Assembly: GCF_014323565.1 (NCBI RefSeq)
Contig: NZ_CP058669.1
Location: forward strand, 248,001 to 312,000
From: Hyphobacterium sp. CCMP332
GTDB taxonomy: Bacteria > Pseudomonadota > Alphaproteobacteria > Caulobacterales > Maricaulaceae
Direction of reading: 5' to 3'
DNA length: 64,000 nucleotides
This document shows, piece after piece, positions 8,627-17,204 of this stretch; the first letter of the stretch is position 1, and each line of letters begins with the position of its first letter. The notes under the pieces were generated by a model that was given only the letters and a program-made list of their open reading frames with translations, did no database searches and was not told where the DNA came from. The position numbers and the translations under genes are program-made.

Positions 8627-9646
8627 ATGATCATCAGACTTGTTCTTGTCGGCGCGTTCACCATCGGGTTGACGGCCTGCGCCACCACAGGCGTGGCAGA
8701 TATGACTGCGACAACCAGCGCACCGGCCTTTGAGCGCAGCGAGGCGGAGTTCCAGCGCGATCGCGAAGCCATTCTGGCGATGGCGGGCGAGTATGACGTG
8801 GTCTTCGATTTCCGCGAAGTGGTCGCACTGCAAGCCGGTTACGAGTTTGCCGATGACAAGCGCACCGGTGCCTGGGAAGTTGTCAGGGTTATCGAGGACC
8901 GGGGGGATTTCATTTCCCTGCAGCACTTCCTGCTAACCAGCGAAGACGACGATGCCATGGTCATCAAGCACTGGCGTCAGGACTGGGAATACCAGCCCGC
9001 CCGCATGATGGCCTTTCAGGGCCATGATGACTGGGACATGGTCGAGATCGGTGCCGCTGAGGCCTCGGGCGCGTGGTCGCAGAGCGTCTATCAGGTCGAT
9101 GACAGCCCGCGTTATGCCGGCCTCGCGCGCTGGGAGCATGAGGGCGGCGTTTCGACCTGGGAACCGGACACGTCATGGCGTCCGCTGCCCCGCCGCGATG
9201 ACACCACCCGCACCGATTATCAGGCGATTGAGGCCGTCAACCGCCACGTCGTGACGCCGTGGGGCTGGGTGCACGAGCAGGACAACACCAAGCTGATGGT
9301 CGACGAGGCCGGCCAGGCCACGCCGCTGGTGCGTGAAGTGGGCATCAACACCTACACCCGTACCGACTTGCCAAACGACGAGAATGCTGACCGGTATTGG
9401 GCCGCGACTGAAGACTACTGGACCCTCGTCCGCGAATACTGGGATAATCTCGAAGCAGAAACCGCCGGGTTCCAGGTCGAAGACGATGCCGAAGGCACGC
9501 TGCTTTACGGACCGATGCTGGATGCCTCCATGCGAATCTTCTTCGGTGCAGAAACGACCGAAGGTGCATGGCAGGAAACCCGGGAATTGCTGAATGCCCA
9601 GGTCGAAATCGACGGTTCCGCCGATCAGACAGCACCCGCTGAATAA
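8627..9646 (+). CDS. Lipoprotein, DUF6607-like, divergent from the haem receptor
   Basis: About 339 residues, starting with a lipoprotein signal peptide (MIIRLVLVGAFTIGLTAC, lipobox LTAC). The ATG at 8627 has GGGAA 6 bases upstream; ATG at 8621 is an alternative. The mature part contains HWRQDWEYQPARMMAF and HEQDNTKLMV, which I associate with DUF6607, a family often found beside TonB-dependent receptors; this assignment is from memory and not certain. No catalytic motif is evident. It shares the Fur-like operator region with the haem receptor, so it may help in iron or haem acquisition at the cell envelope. Confidence 0.72.
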   Translation: MIIRLVLVGAFTIGLTACATTGVADMTATTSAPAFERSEAEFQRDREAILAMAGEYDVVFDFREVVALQAGYEFADDKRTGAWEVVRVIEDRGDFISLQHFLLTSEDDDAMVIKHWRQDWEYQPARMMAFQGHDDWDMVEIGAAEASGAWSQSVYQVDDSPRYAGLARWEHEGGVSTWEPDTSWRPLPRRDDTTRTDYQAIEAVNRHVVTPWGWVHEQDNTKLMVDEAGQATPLVREVGINTYTRTDLPNDENADRYWAATEDYWTLVREYWDNLEAETAGFQVEDDAEGTLLYGPMLDASMRIFFGAETTEGAWQETRELLNAQVEIDGSADQTAPAE

Positions 9647-9655
9647 CCACCAACA

Positions 9656-9692
9656 CACTGTCATCCCCCGGAGAGACCGGAGGATGACAGTG
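9656..9692. terminator. Hairpin between convergent genes
   Basis: An 11-bp stem (CACTGTCATCC at 9656-9666 with GGATGACAGTG at 9682-9692), extended by CCGG pairing inside, lies between the ends of the DUF6607-like gene and the minus-strand 151-residue gene. It can fold on either strand but has no clear T-run, so it is a probable bidirectional terminator. Confidence 0.6.
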
Positions 9693-9700
9693 CTGCCGGG

Positions 9701-10156
9701 TTACTGAGAGAAGAAGCCTTCAAACAGCGGTTCGGCGGATTCGCTATAATAGAGGGCTTCGGGCACATCCCGGCGCACGGCTGCGCGTTGTTCGAAGAAG
9801 GCGGCGAAGACGGGTGCCTGCGCGTCCGGCGTTCCGAATGCTTCGACGAAGGCGGCTTGCAGCGGGTCCAGATCGCTGTCCTCGACGAGCACCCAGACAT
9901 GGGTGAGGGCGCCATCAGCAAATACAAATTCGGCCAGCCGCCCGGCACCGAAATAGTCATAGCCGTCACAATCGACCTGAACATGGCGCGTCATGGCCAG
10001 CGGCATTTCCGCCGGATCCAGCTCGCGGACCGTATGGCTTTCGCACAGGACGGAAAAGTCATGTGCGTTGACGGGCTCACCAAATTGGAATTCGGCGGGG
10101 ACGGCGGGGTTGAAAGGCGCTGTGCTGAGCGCAGCCGTAACAAGTAACTCTAACAT
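9701..10156 (-). CDS. Hypothetical small secreted protein
   Basis: A 151-residue acidic protein with a short hydrophobic N-terminus (MLELLVTAALSTAPFNPA) that may be a signal peptide. It has two cysteines (SVLCESH and QVDCDGYDYF) that could pair. The body is rich in Glu, Asp, Phe and Ala. I recognise no family. It follows the 312-residue tail gene of the flagellar operon by 60 bases in the same direction, and could be a distal member or a separate unit. Confidence 0.6.
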   Translation of the reverse strand: MLELLVTAALSTAPFNPAVPAEFQFGEPVNAHDFSVLCESHTVRELDPAEMPLAMTRHVQVDCDGYDYFGAGRLAEFVFADGALTHVWVLVEDSDLDPLQAAFVEAFGTPDAQAPVFAAFFEQRAAVRRDVPEALYYSESAEPLFEGFFSQ

Positions 10157-10216
10157 AATGCGATCCTTTGGAGTTTATCGCCCGAAGGATGCAGGTCATA
10201 CGCAATCTGGATGCAA

Positions 10217-11155
10217 TCAATTGCCGTCTGTCAGCATAACCGGGCCCGAACGGCGTCGCGGTGGTGTCTCCGCGTCGGCTTCGCTCGGCGGAAGGGCCGC
10301 GTCCGGTTCGTTCACCGGCCCAGCGTCCGCCTGATCTGTCTCTGTTTCGGCTTCATGACCGGTTTCCGGCTGAGCTGCTTCCGCATCGGAAGGCAGGGGG
10401 GCCCGGTAAATCTCCACAATCGTCTCCATGCCGGACCGCTGAATCTCGGCTTCGGTGACTTGCGCAACGGGCTCGACCGGCGGTGCCGCATCCGCTGGGG
10501 CAGCAGCATCGCTTTCCACAATCGTTTCAGCTCGCGGCGGGGCGCTGATTTCCGGTTCGGCCAACTCGCTCTCAATATTCACGTCCGCTTGGGGCGGGGC
10601 ACTCATTTCAGGCGCGGCGGGTGCGGTCTCGGCAAGGTGTCCGTTTTGGGCCGCTTCCGTGTTGGCCTCAGCGCTCTCTGTTTCCGCCGCATCTATGGGC
10701 GTGACAGGCGATGCAACCGGCCCCAGGGGCGGACACATGCGCGGATCGCAGGACCGAAGCGTCAGGATCAAATCCTCGGCGCCTGAAATTTCGCCGGCTT
10801 CCGACGCTTCGACCCAGGCATGAAGAAAGCGCGGAATGCCGGCCGACTCGGCCCAGACGCGCTCAATGTAATAATCGATCCGGCCATCACCATTGGCCTG
10901 CCAGCGCACGGTCTCCAGCCCCTGACGCCGCTCCGACCACTGGCCGCCATAAACCACTGCATTGGACTGGCCGACTGCCACGAATGCGTTCGAGCCGTCC
11001 ACCATTTCGAACCGGTAAATGACCGGGTCCGTCTGGTCCTGCGCCACTTCCATGCGGGCATCGGCGGGCATCCGCACGCAGAAGCTCCAGCCCGGCATGG
11101 AACACCCCGTCGGCAGAAACAGGCTGGCCAGCAAGGAGGAGGTGAGCGCGATCAT
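10217..11155 (-). CDS. Exported protein with a Pro/Ala/Glu-rich repeat-like tail
   Basis: 312 residues in two parts. The N-terminal part (about 1-135) has a signal-peptide-like start followed by cysteine (ASLFLPTGC; the lipobox is imperfect because of the proline), then a folded-looking region with CDPRMCPPLG. The C-terminal half (about 140-312) is low-complexity Ala/Pro/Glu/Thr and contains two similar blocks of about 20 residues, EMSAPPQADVNIESELAEP and EISAPPRAETIVESDAAAP, so it is probably disordered. The start overlaps the stop of the upstream 106-residue gene by one base, which ties it to the flhF-flhG transcription unit. The function is unknown. Confidence 0.65.
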   Translation of the reverse strand: MIALTSSLLASLFLPTGCSMPGWSFCVRMPADARMEVAQDQTDPVIYRFEMVDGSNAFVAVGQSNAVVYGGQWSERRQGLETVRWQANGDGRIDYYIERVWAESAGIPRFLHAWVEASEAGEISGAEDLILTLRSCDPRMCPPLGPVASPVTPIDAAETESAEANTEAAQNGHLAETAPAAPEMSAPPQADVNIESELAEPEISAPPRAETIVESDAAAPADAAPPVEPVAQVTEAEIQRSGMETIVEIYRAPLPSDAEAAQPETGHEAETETDQADAGPVNEPDAALPPSEADAETPPRRRSGPVMLTDGN

Positions 11156-11475
11156 CAGCGCCGCCCGAACCGTCCCCGGGCCGCAAAGAGGAGACCGATC
11201 AGAACAAAATAGATGAAAAGCCGCGCCAGAAGGACGAGACCGCCGCGTTCATCCAGCCGCGCCAGCATCAGATCAAACGCGAAATCCGGCGTGACACCCG
11301 TCGCAATCCGCAGGAAATAGGGGGTGATCGTATCGGCCACAAAAGCCAGGCCGACAACGACCGGCAATTGCGAGGCCCGGCGCATGATCAAGGCCCCGAA
11401 CAGGGACCAGACCAGAATCAGCCACCAGTCCGTGGCTGTGAAACCGCCCGAAAGTCTGTCGAGTATTGCGTCCAT
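11155..11475 (-). CDS. Small membrane protein at the end of the flhF-flhG operon
   Basis: 106 residues with at least three predicted membrane segments: around WWLILVWSLFGALI, QLPVVVGLAFVADTI and LARLFIYFVLIGLLF. The tail is basic (AARGRFGRR). I recognise no family. It starts 9 bases after flhG and ends one base inside the next gene, so it is co-transcribed with the flagellar genes. A role in motility or polar localisation is possible from context only. Confidence 0.65.
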   Translation of the reverse strand: MDAILDRLSGGFTATDWWLILVWSLFGALIMRRASQLPVVVGLAFVADTITPYFLRIATGVTPDFAFDLMLARLDERGGLVLLARLFIYFVLIGLLFAARGRFGRR

Positions 11476-11484
11476 GGGACCACC

Positions 11485-12282
11485 TTACGCGGCTTCGCGC
11501 CCTGCGGCGAGGGCCGAGGCGAGTTTTGCGATATCGCACATGGCGGCGCAATTCGGCGAACGCTGGTTGAGTGGCATCTGCGCCCGGATCGTCAGCGGCA
11601 CATGCTCATCGCGGGAGACAATACCGGCAAGCGCGGGCGCAAATCCGAGAAAACTCTGACAGGTCTTGCGAAAAGCGGCGTAGGCTTCGCGGGCCTTCTC
11701 GGCTGTCGGCGCATTGTTGACAACGACCAGTGGCGCCGCCGTCTCATCGCGAATTCGCAGGCGTTTGACGAAGGCGTAGGCATCTGTCAGCGAGGTCGGC
11801 TCGTCATTGATCACGATCAGCACGTCATCGGCCGCCATCGCCATCCGCATGGTGGAATCATCGGCGCCAGCGGCAAGATCCAGAATGGCGCGTTCATAAG
11901 ACAGGGCGATGGTGGCGCACGCGGCCGCCAGACGGTTTACCGCATCCGGCCGCATGCCGGCGAGACCGCCAGAACCCGATCGTCCGGCAATTACATCAAA
12001 TCCGCCCCGTTGGCGCGCCCCGCCCATGACCGGCTGACAGGCATCTTCCAGCAGGATTTGCCCGGACATGACCGCGGCCAGATCGGCATCCGGCGAGAGG
12101 CCGAGCTGGACGTCGATATTCGCCATCCCCAGATCACCATCAATGAGCAGCATACGCTCGCCCTGGGCGGAAAACGCCTGTGCCAATCCGGCGGCAATCA
12201 AGGTTTTTCCCACACCGCCTTTTCCGGACGCAATGGCAAGAATCCGTCCTGCGGGGGCATTGCTTTCGGGAAGGAAACTCAT
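11485..12282 (-). CDS. flhG: MinD-like ATPase FlhG (FleN/YlxH)
   Basis: A 265-residue ParA/MinD-family ATPase that controls flagellar number and placement, normally by stimulating the FlhF GTPase. The deviant Walker A motif is at residues 20-27 (GKGGVGKT), followed by LLIDGDLGMANIDVQLGL, typical of this family. The N-terminus before the P-loop is only about 19 residues and lacks the DQAxxLR motif that in other FlhG proteins activates FlhF. It overlaps flhF by 4 bases. The C-terminal amphipathic membrane helix is only weakly suggested (IAKLASALAAGREAA). Confidence 0.88.
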   Translation of the reverse strand: MSFLPESNAPAGRILAIASGKGGVGKTLIAAGLAQAFSAQGERMLLIDGDLGMANIDVQLGLSPDADLAAVMSGQILLEDACQPVMGGARQRGGFDVIAGRSGSGGLAGMRPDAVNRLAAACATIALSYERAILDLAAGADDSTMRMAMAADDVLIVINDEPTSLTDAYAFVKRLRIRDETAAPLVVVNNAPTAEKAREAYAAFRKTCQSFLGFAPALAGIVSRDEHVPLTIRAQMPLNQRSPNCAAMCDIAKLASALAAGREAA

Positions 12283-13286
12283 GCCTCATCTCCCTGAAGG
12301 CTGACATCGTCGGGCAGATCGTGAAGGTCGAGCAGCGTCCGCGCGAGGCGCAAGGGCGTCGCGGGTGCCAGCCCGGCCCCGATATAGGGACTGGCGGAAA
12401 CATGGGCGAAGGCCAGACCCGCTTCGCCGGCGGCCAGGATCGCGCCCTTGCGCCGGGCGCAATCGGCCTTGCCGATAATGGTGCGCCGCGCGCCGATGGA
12501 GGCATAAAGGGAAGCTGATTCCGTCACGTCTTCGGGCGCTTGCCCGGCATCGATCACGGCTATGATCTCGGCTTCTGTCGCGGCGGCAAAAGCAGCAGTC
12601 ATATCCAGATCATCCAGATCAAAGGGATTGCCCGCCGGGGCATCGACCAGCAGCAATTGATCGCCGGCATTCAGCGCATAGTTTTCTGCTTCCCGCGGAT
12701 CATCGGCAATTGCGTAGGCAAAGCCCAGCTTGTCGGCAAGTTCGGAAATCCGGGCTTCTGCCCCGGCGCGTTCGCAATCAGTGGCCAGGATCAGAACCGG
12801 CACATTCGATGCGGCCGCCCGCGCCGCGATGCGCGCCAGCGTCGCGGTCTTGCCCGCGCCGGGCGCGCCTGCAAACAACAAGGTCTGTCCCGCTTCCACG
12901 TCCAGCGGCGCAAAGCGATACCGGCTCTCCAGCGCTTGCGCGAGCGAATGAGCCGCAGTCGCGTCTTCCTGCATGTCACAAAATCGGGCGAGCGCTTCAA
13001 TCGCGGCATCCGGCACCCGGTGAAAGCCGAGGGCGCGGATGATCCGGTCGACGCCGTCGCTGTCATCGCCGCGCTGACGCCGGACATCCCGATGGATGCG
13101 TTCGGCGCGTTCGCGCGGTGCTTCGATCACATCCCCGCCGCGCGGCTTGTCAGAGGCGGCCCGCACTTCGACGCCGCCGCCCGGCGCATCACCGGTGGCC
13201 ACAATGATGGCATCCTCACCCAGATCGCGGCGGATATTCGCCATCGCCTCGGCAAGGGAAGGGGCGGAGAAGGTCTTCAGCCGCAT
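12279..13286 (-). CDS. flhF: Flagellar SRP-type GTPase FlhF (degenerate G motifs)
   Basis: 335 residues, shorter than many FlhF proteins. The N-terminal MRLKTFSAPSLAEAMANIRR with LGEDAIIVAT is the typical FlhF start. The P-loop GAPGAGKTATL lies at about 140-150. Other G motifs look altered: DCERAGAEARI stands where DTYRIAAxEQL is expected, DAPAG where DTAGR is expected, and GKAD where TKLD is expected. FlhF marks the pole for flagellar assembly. It sits directly between flhA and flhG. Whether it still hydrolyses GTP normally is uncertain. Confidence 0.86.
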   Translation of the reverse strand: MRLKTFSAPSLAEAMANIRRDLGEDAIIVATGDAPGGGVEVRAASDKPRGGDVIEAPRERAERIHRDVRRQRGDDSDGVDRIIRALGFHRVPDAAIEALARFCDMQEDATAAHSLAQALESRYRFAPLDVEAGQTLLFAGAPGAGKTATLARIAARAAASNVPVLILATDCERAGAEARISELADKLGFAYAIADDPREAENYALNAGDQLLLVDAPAGNPFDLDDLDMTAAFAAATEAEIIAVIDAGQAPEDVTESASLYASIGARRTIIGKADCARRKGAILAAGEAGLAFAHVSASPYIGAGLAPATPLRLARTLLDLHDLPDDVSLQGDEA

Positions 13287-13289
13287 GGC

Positions 13290-15401
13290 CTAGATATGCC
13301 CCATGGTTTTCAGACGAGCAGTCGGGTGAATTTCATTCTGGCCCATGACGATCGTATTGGCGCGGAAGCGTTCCACCAGCGACCGGACATAGGGCCGCGT
13401 TCCGGGGCTGGTCAGAAGGACAGGTGTTTCGCCCTGTGCGGCAGCGCGCTCGAAAGCGTCGCGGACGGCGGCGACAAACTCATGCAGTTTCGACGGTGCC
13501 AACGCCAGTTGCTTGCGATCACCTTCGCCCATCATGGCTTCGGCAAAAGCCTGTTCCCATTGCGGTGACATGGCCAGAACCGGCAATTGTCCGTCCGCGC
13601 CGGAATTCGCATGGCAGATCTGGCGGGCGAGGCGGCCCCGCACATGTTCGGTGATCGCATCGATATGCTGGGAGAAGGCGCTGGCTTCGGCGATGCCTTC
13701 CAGAATGGTCGGCAGATCGCGAATGGAAATCCGCTCCTTCAAGAGGTTCTGCAGGACGCGCTGGATGCCCGCCCGTGTGATTTGCGACGGCGCAATATCG
13801 TCGACCAGCTTCTTGTGCTCCTTGGACAGGCCGGCAATCAGTTTCTCGACCTCGGCATAGGACAGGAGTTCGGCCATATGCTCGCGCAGGATCTCGGTAA
13901 GATGCGTCACCAATACTGCCGACGGATCGACAATCGTATAGCCGCGGAAGGTGGCTTCCTCGCGCAGATTTTCGTCGATCCAGGTGGCAGGCAGACCAAA
14001 GGCCGGCTCCTTCACATGGTCGCCGGGCAGGTCGATCTGCTGGCCGTGCGGGTCCATGACGAGCAGATGTTTCAGCTTCACCTGACCGGAGCCGGCCTGC
14101 ATCTCCTTGACCCGGATCGTATAGTCATTGGAGCCGAGACGCATATTGTCGATAATGCGGACGGACGGCGTTACAAAGCCCGTTTCCTCCGCCATCGTCC
14201 GGCGCAAGGCGCGGATCTGGTCGGTCAGCTTGCGGCCTTCCACGTCATTGATCAGCGGCAGAAGGCCATAGCCCAGCTCGATCTTCAATTCGTCCAGCGC
14301 AAGCGTCTCGCCAATGGGCGGTTCTGCGGCTTCGGTTTCCGCACTCGCCTGAACGGTCTTGGCCGTGATCGCCGCTTCGGCCTCGTTCGATTTTCGATTG
14401 GCCGTCAGGCCCAGACCGATCGCGCCCGCCGACATCAGCGCGAAGGGGATTAACGGCATGCCGGGCAGAAGCCCGATCACGCCCGCCGTTGCGGCGACCA
14501 TATAGAGGCCCTGCGGATTGCCCGCGAGCTGCTTGTAGAGCGCTTCGTCGGCCTGACCTTCAACACCGGCCTTGGAGACCAGAAGGCCCGCCGCGACGGA
14601 GATGATCAGTGCCGGAATCTGCGACACCAGGCCATCGCCGATGGTCAGCGTGGAATATGTGGAGGCGGCCGTGCCGAAATCCATACCGGACTGGGCAATC
14701 CCGATGACCATGCCGGCGATCAGATTGATAGCGGTGATCATGAGGCCGGCCATGGCATCGCCGCGTACGAATTTCGAGGCACCATCCATGGCACCGAAGA
14801 AATTGCTTTCGCCTTCCAGATCGCTGCGCCGTTTGCGGGCCTCGTCCTCATTGATCAGACCGGCGGACAGATCGGCATCAATCGCCATCTGCTTGCCGGG
14901 CATGGCGTCGAGGGTAAAGCGCGCGGCAACTTCCGCGATCCGGCCCGAGCCTTTGGTAATCACGACGAAGTTCACGATCACCAGAATGATGAAGACAATA
15001 ACGCCGATCACGACATTGCCCTGCATGACGAAGGCACCGAAGGCCTCGATCACCTGACCAGCCGCATCCGTGCCTTCTGCGCCGTTCGACAGGATCAGCC
15101 GCGTCGAGGCAATATTCAGGCCCAGACGCAGAAGCGTTGCGATCAGGAGAACCGCCGGGAAGGCGGAAAATTCCAGCGGCCGCTTGATGAAAAGCGCCGT
15201 CATCAACACCAGAACCGACAGCGAGATGGAAATCGCCAGTGCGATATCCATCAGGACACGCGGCATGGGCAGGATCAGCATGACCAGGATAGCCATGATG
15301 CCGACGCCCAGTGCCACATCACCGCGTAGACCCTTCTTCAGGAATCCGAGAATATCAAACCCGCCGGAGCCGGTTTGTGAGGAGGCCGTCGTGTCCGCCA
15401 T
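13290..15401 (-). CDS. flhA: Flagellar biosynthesis protein FlhA
   Basis: A 703-residue export-gate protein of the flagellar type III secretion system. About eight membrane segments fill the first 330 residues (for example VALGVGIMAILVMLILPMP), with the conserved cytoplasmic FHIPEP-like region represented by GRIAEVAARFTLDAMPGKQM. The C-terminal cytoplasmic domain (about 360-700) contains LLPLINDVEGRKLTDQI and ends near the docking platform for chaperone-substrate complexes. The length is typical. It begins 5 bases after flbD ends, within the fliF operon. Confidence 0.97.
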   Translation of the reverse strand: MADTTASSQTGSGGFDILGFLKKGLRGDVALGVGIMAILVMLILPMPRVLMDIALAISISLSVLVLMTALFIKRPLEFSAFPAVLLIATLLRLGLNIASTRLILSNGAEGTDAAGQVIEAFGAFVMQGNVVIGVIVFIILVIVNFVVITKGSGRIAEVAARFTLDAMPGKQMAIDADLSAGLINEDEARKRRSDLEGESNFFGAMDGASKFVRGDAMAGLMITAINLIAGMVIGIAQSGMDFGTAASTYSTLTIGDGLVSQIPALIISVAAGLLVSKAGVEGQADEALYKQLAGNPQGLYMVAATAGVIGLLPGMPLIPFALMSAGAIGLGLTANRKSNEAEAAITAKTVQASAETEAAEPPIGETLALDELKIELGYGLLPLINDVEGRKLTDQIRALRRTMAEETGFVTPSVRIIDNMRLGSNDYTIRVKEMQAGSGQVKLKHLLVMDPHGQQIDLPGDHVKEPAFGLPATWIDENLREEATFRGYTIVDPSAVLVTHLTEILREHMAELLSYAEVEKLIAGLSKEHKKLVDDIAPSQITRAGIQRVLQNLLKERISIRDLPTILEGIAEASAFSQHIDAITEHVRGRLARQICHANSGADGQLPVLAMSPQWEQAFAEAMMGEGDRKQLALAPSKLHEFVAAVRDAFERAAAQGETPVLLTSPGTRPYVRSLVERFRANTIVMGQNEIHPTARLKTMGHI

Positions 15402-15406
15402 TCAGA

Positions 15407-16771
15407 TCAGGCCGCTCCTGCGCGCGTGTCACCGGGCGCGGCAACGCTGATGCCTTGCTCGGTGTAGAGTTTGAGCTTGTTACGCAGCGTCCGGATCGAA
15501 ATGCCGAGAATATTGGCCGCATGGGTCCGGTTGCCGAGGCAATGGTCCAGCGTTTCCAGGATCAGATCCTGTTCCACCTCGGCGACCGTGCGGCCGACCT
15601 GATGGCGCTGGGCGACATCGGCGGCTTCCGCGGCCCGCGAGGCCGGATTGGTGGCGCCGCCGGTAAACAGCGAGCCGTCCGGCATGCGAATGGCTTCCGG
15701 TCCGATTTCCTGCCCCGAGGCAAGCAGCACGGCGCGGTGCATGGTGTTTTCCAGTTCGCGCACATTGCCCGGCCATTGCCGTGCCAGCAGCGCAGTCTTG
15801 GCGCTCTCGGAGATGGGGCGGTCGCCGATACCATTGGCCGCTGCATATTTACGGGCAAAGTGTTCCGACAGGGCGACAACGTCGGCCGGGCGGTCGCGCA
15901 GTGGCGGCAGTGCGAGATTCACCACGTTCAGCCGGAAGAGCAGGTCTTCGCGGAAACTGCCGTCCGCGACAGCCTTGAGCAGGTCGCGGTTGGAGGTGGC
16001 CAGTACGCGGATATTGATCTTGACCGGACCGGACCCGCCGACACGGTCAATCTCGCGCTCCTGCAGGGCGCGCAAGAGTTTGGCCTGAAGGCGGGCATCC
16101 ATTTCCGAGATTTCGTCGAGCAGCAATGTGCCGCCATTGGCTTCTTCAAACTTGCCGACGCGCCGGGCGACCGCCCCGGTAAAGGCGCCTTTCTCGTGAC
16201 CGAACAATTCGGACTCGAGCAGGTTTTCCGGGATCGCAGCGCAGTTGACCGAGATAAAGGGTGCGGCCGCGCGTTTGGACTTGTTGTGCACGTAGCGGGC
16301 CATGACTTCCTTGCCGGAACCGCTTTCGCCGGTGATCAGAACGCTGGCGTCGGATCCGGCGATCTGGTTGGCAAATTCGATGACGGTCTGCATTGACGGA
16401 TCGCGGGCAATCATCGGCTGTTCGTCATCCGCGACGGCGGCGAGGACGGCAGCAATGAGGTCGGCTTCCGGCGGCAGCGGGATGAATTCCTTCGCCCCGG
16501 CGCGAATCGCCATGGCGGCGATGTCCGGCTTCACGTTGACACCGCAGGCCACGACCGGAACGGTGATCCGCTCGGCTTCGTTGGCCGCAATCAGGGCCGC
16601 GATATCCAGCGAGGCGTCGACCATGAGCAGATCGGCGCCGCGTCCGGCGCGCAGATGGCTGGTGGCCTGATTGATGGTATCGACCTGGGCGACTTTCGCC
16701 CCGCGATCAATCGCGATTTTGGCGGCGGTGTGGAGTTGGCCACCGAGGCTTCCGACGATGAGCAAACGCAT
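15407..16771 (-). CDS. flbD: Sigma-54-dependent flagellar regulator FlbD
   Basis: 454 residues with the FlbD layout. A receiver-like domain (1-120, with D52 in LLMVDASLD) is followed by a sigma-54 AAA+ domain with Walker A GESGSGKE, the GAFTGA loop (HEKGAFTGAVARRVG), Walker B LLLDEISEM and an arginine-finger region, and by a C-terminal Fis-type helix-turn-helix (HAANILGISIRTLRNKL). In Caulobacter FlbD activates late sigma-54 genes such as hook genes and represses the early fliF operon. Its place within the fliF operon matches Caulobacter. Candidate target promoters lie in the fliK-flgK intergenic region. Confidence 0.95.
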   Translation of the reverse strand: MRLLIVGSLGGQLHTAAKIAIDRGAKVAQVDTINQATSHLRAGRGADLLMVDASLDIAALIAANEAERITVPVVACGVNVKPDIAAMAIRAGAKEFIPLPPEADLIAAVLAAVADDEQPMIARDPSMQTVIEFANQIAGSDASVLITGESGSGKEVMARYVHNKSKRAAAPFISVNCAAIPENLLESELFGHEKGAFTGAVARRVGKFEEANGGTLLLDEISEMDARLQAKLLRALQEREIDRVGGSGPVKINIRVLATSNRDLLKAVADGSFREDLLFRLNVVNLALPPLRDRPADVVALSEHFARKYAAANGIGDRPISESAKTALLARQWPGNVRELENTMHRAVLLASGQEIGPEAIRMPDGSLFTGGATNPASRAAEAADVAQRHQVGRTVAEVEQDLILETLDHCLGNRTHAANILGISIRTLRNKLKLYTEQGISVAAPGDTRAGAA

Positions 16772-16809
16772 GGGCTAGCCCTCCTTGCCATTACGGGATG
16801 AAGTTGCGG

Positions 16810-17193
16810 TCATGCCGAATCTCCATCCTTGATGATTTCTGTCATGGTCACGCCCAGCCGGTCATCGACGACGACGATTTCGCCGCGCGCGACCAGCCGG
16901 TCATTGACGAAAATGTCGATCGCTTCGCCCACTTTTCGTTCCAGCTCGACCACCGAGCCGGCCTTCAGTTTCAGAAGTGAATTCAATTCGATATGGGTTT
17001 TGCCAAGCACGGCAGAGACATTGACGGGAACATCAAAGACCGGAGACAGATCAGTCGCCGTCTTTTCGTCTTCATCTGCGAGCGTCTGAACGATCTGGGC
17101 GGCATCACCGTCCGTCGTTGTCGCCGGCACGTCACTGCCGGAACGGGTGTCGGAGTCAAACTCCGGCAGGTCGAGATCACTGTCTTGGGACAT
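16810..17193 (-). CDS. fliN: Flagellar motor switch protein FliN
   Basis: 127 residues. An acidic, flexible N-terminus (1-45) precedes a C-terminal SpoA domain (FDVPVNVSAVLGKTHIELNS, then GSVVELERKVGEAIDIFVND and ARGEIVVVDDRLGVTMTEII), the standard FliN pattern. FliN forms the lower part of the C-ring and binds FliH to dock the export ATPase. AAGGAG lies 6 bases before the ATG. It stands 12 bases after fliH and 38 before flbD in the fliF operon. Confidence 0.95.
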   Translation of the reverse strand: MSQDSDLDLPEFDSDTRSGSDVPATTTDGDAAQIVQTLADEDEKTATDLSPVFDVPVNVSAVLGKTHIELNSLLKLKAGSVVELERKVGEAIDIFVNDRLVARGEIVVVDDRLGVTMTEIIKDGDSA

Positions 17194-17204
17194 TTCGGTC
17201 TCCT

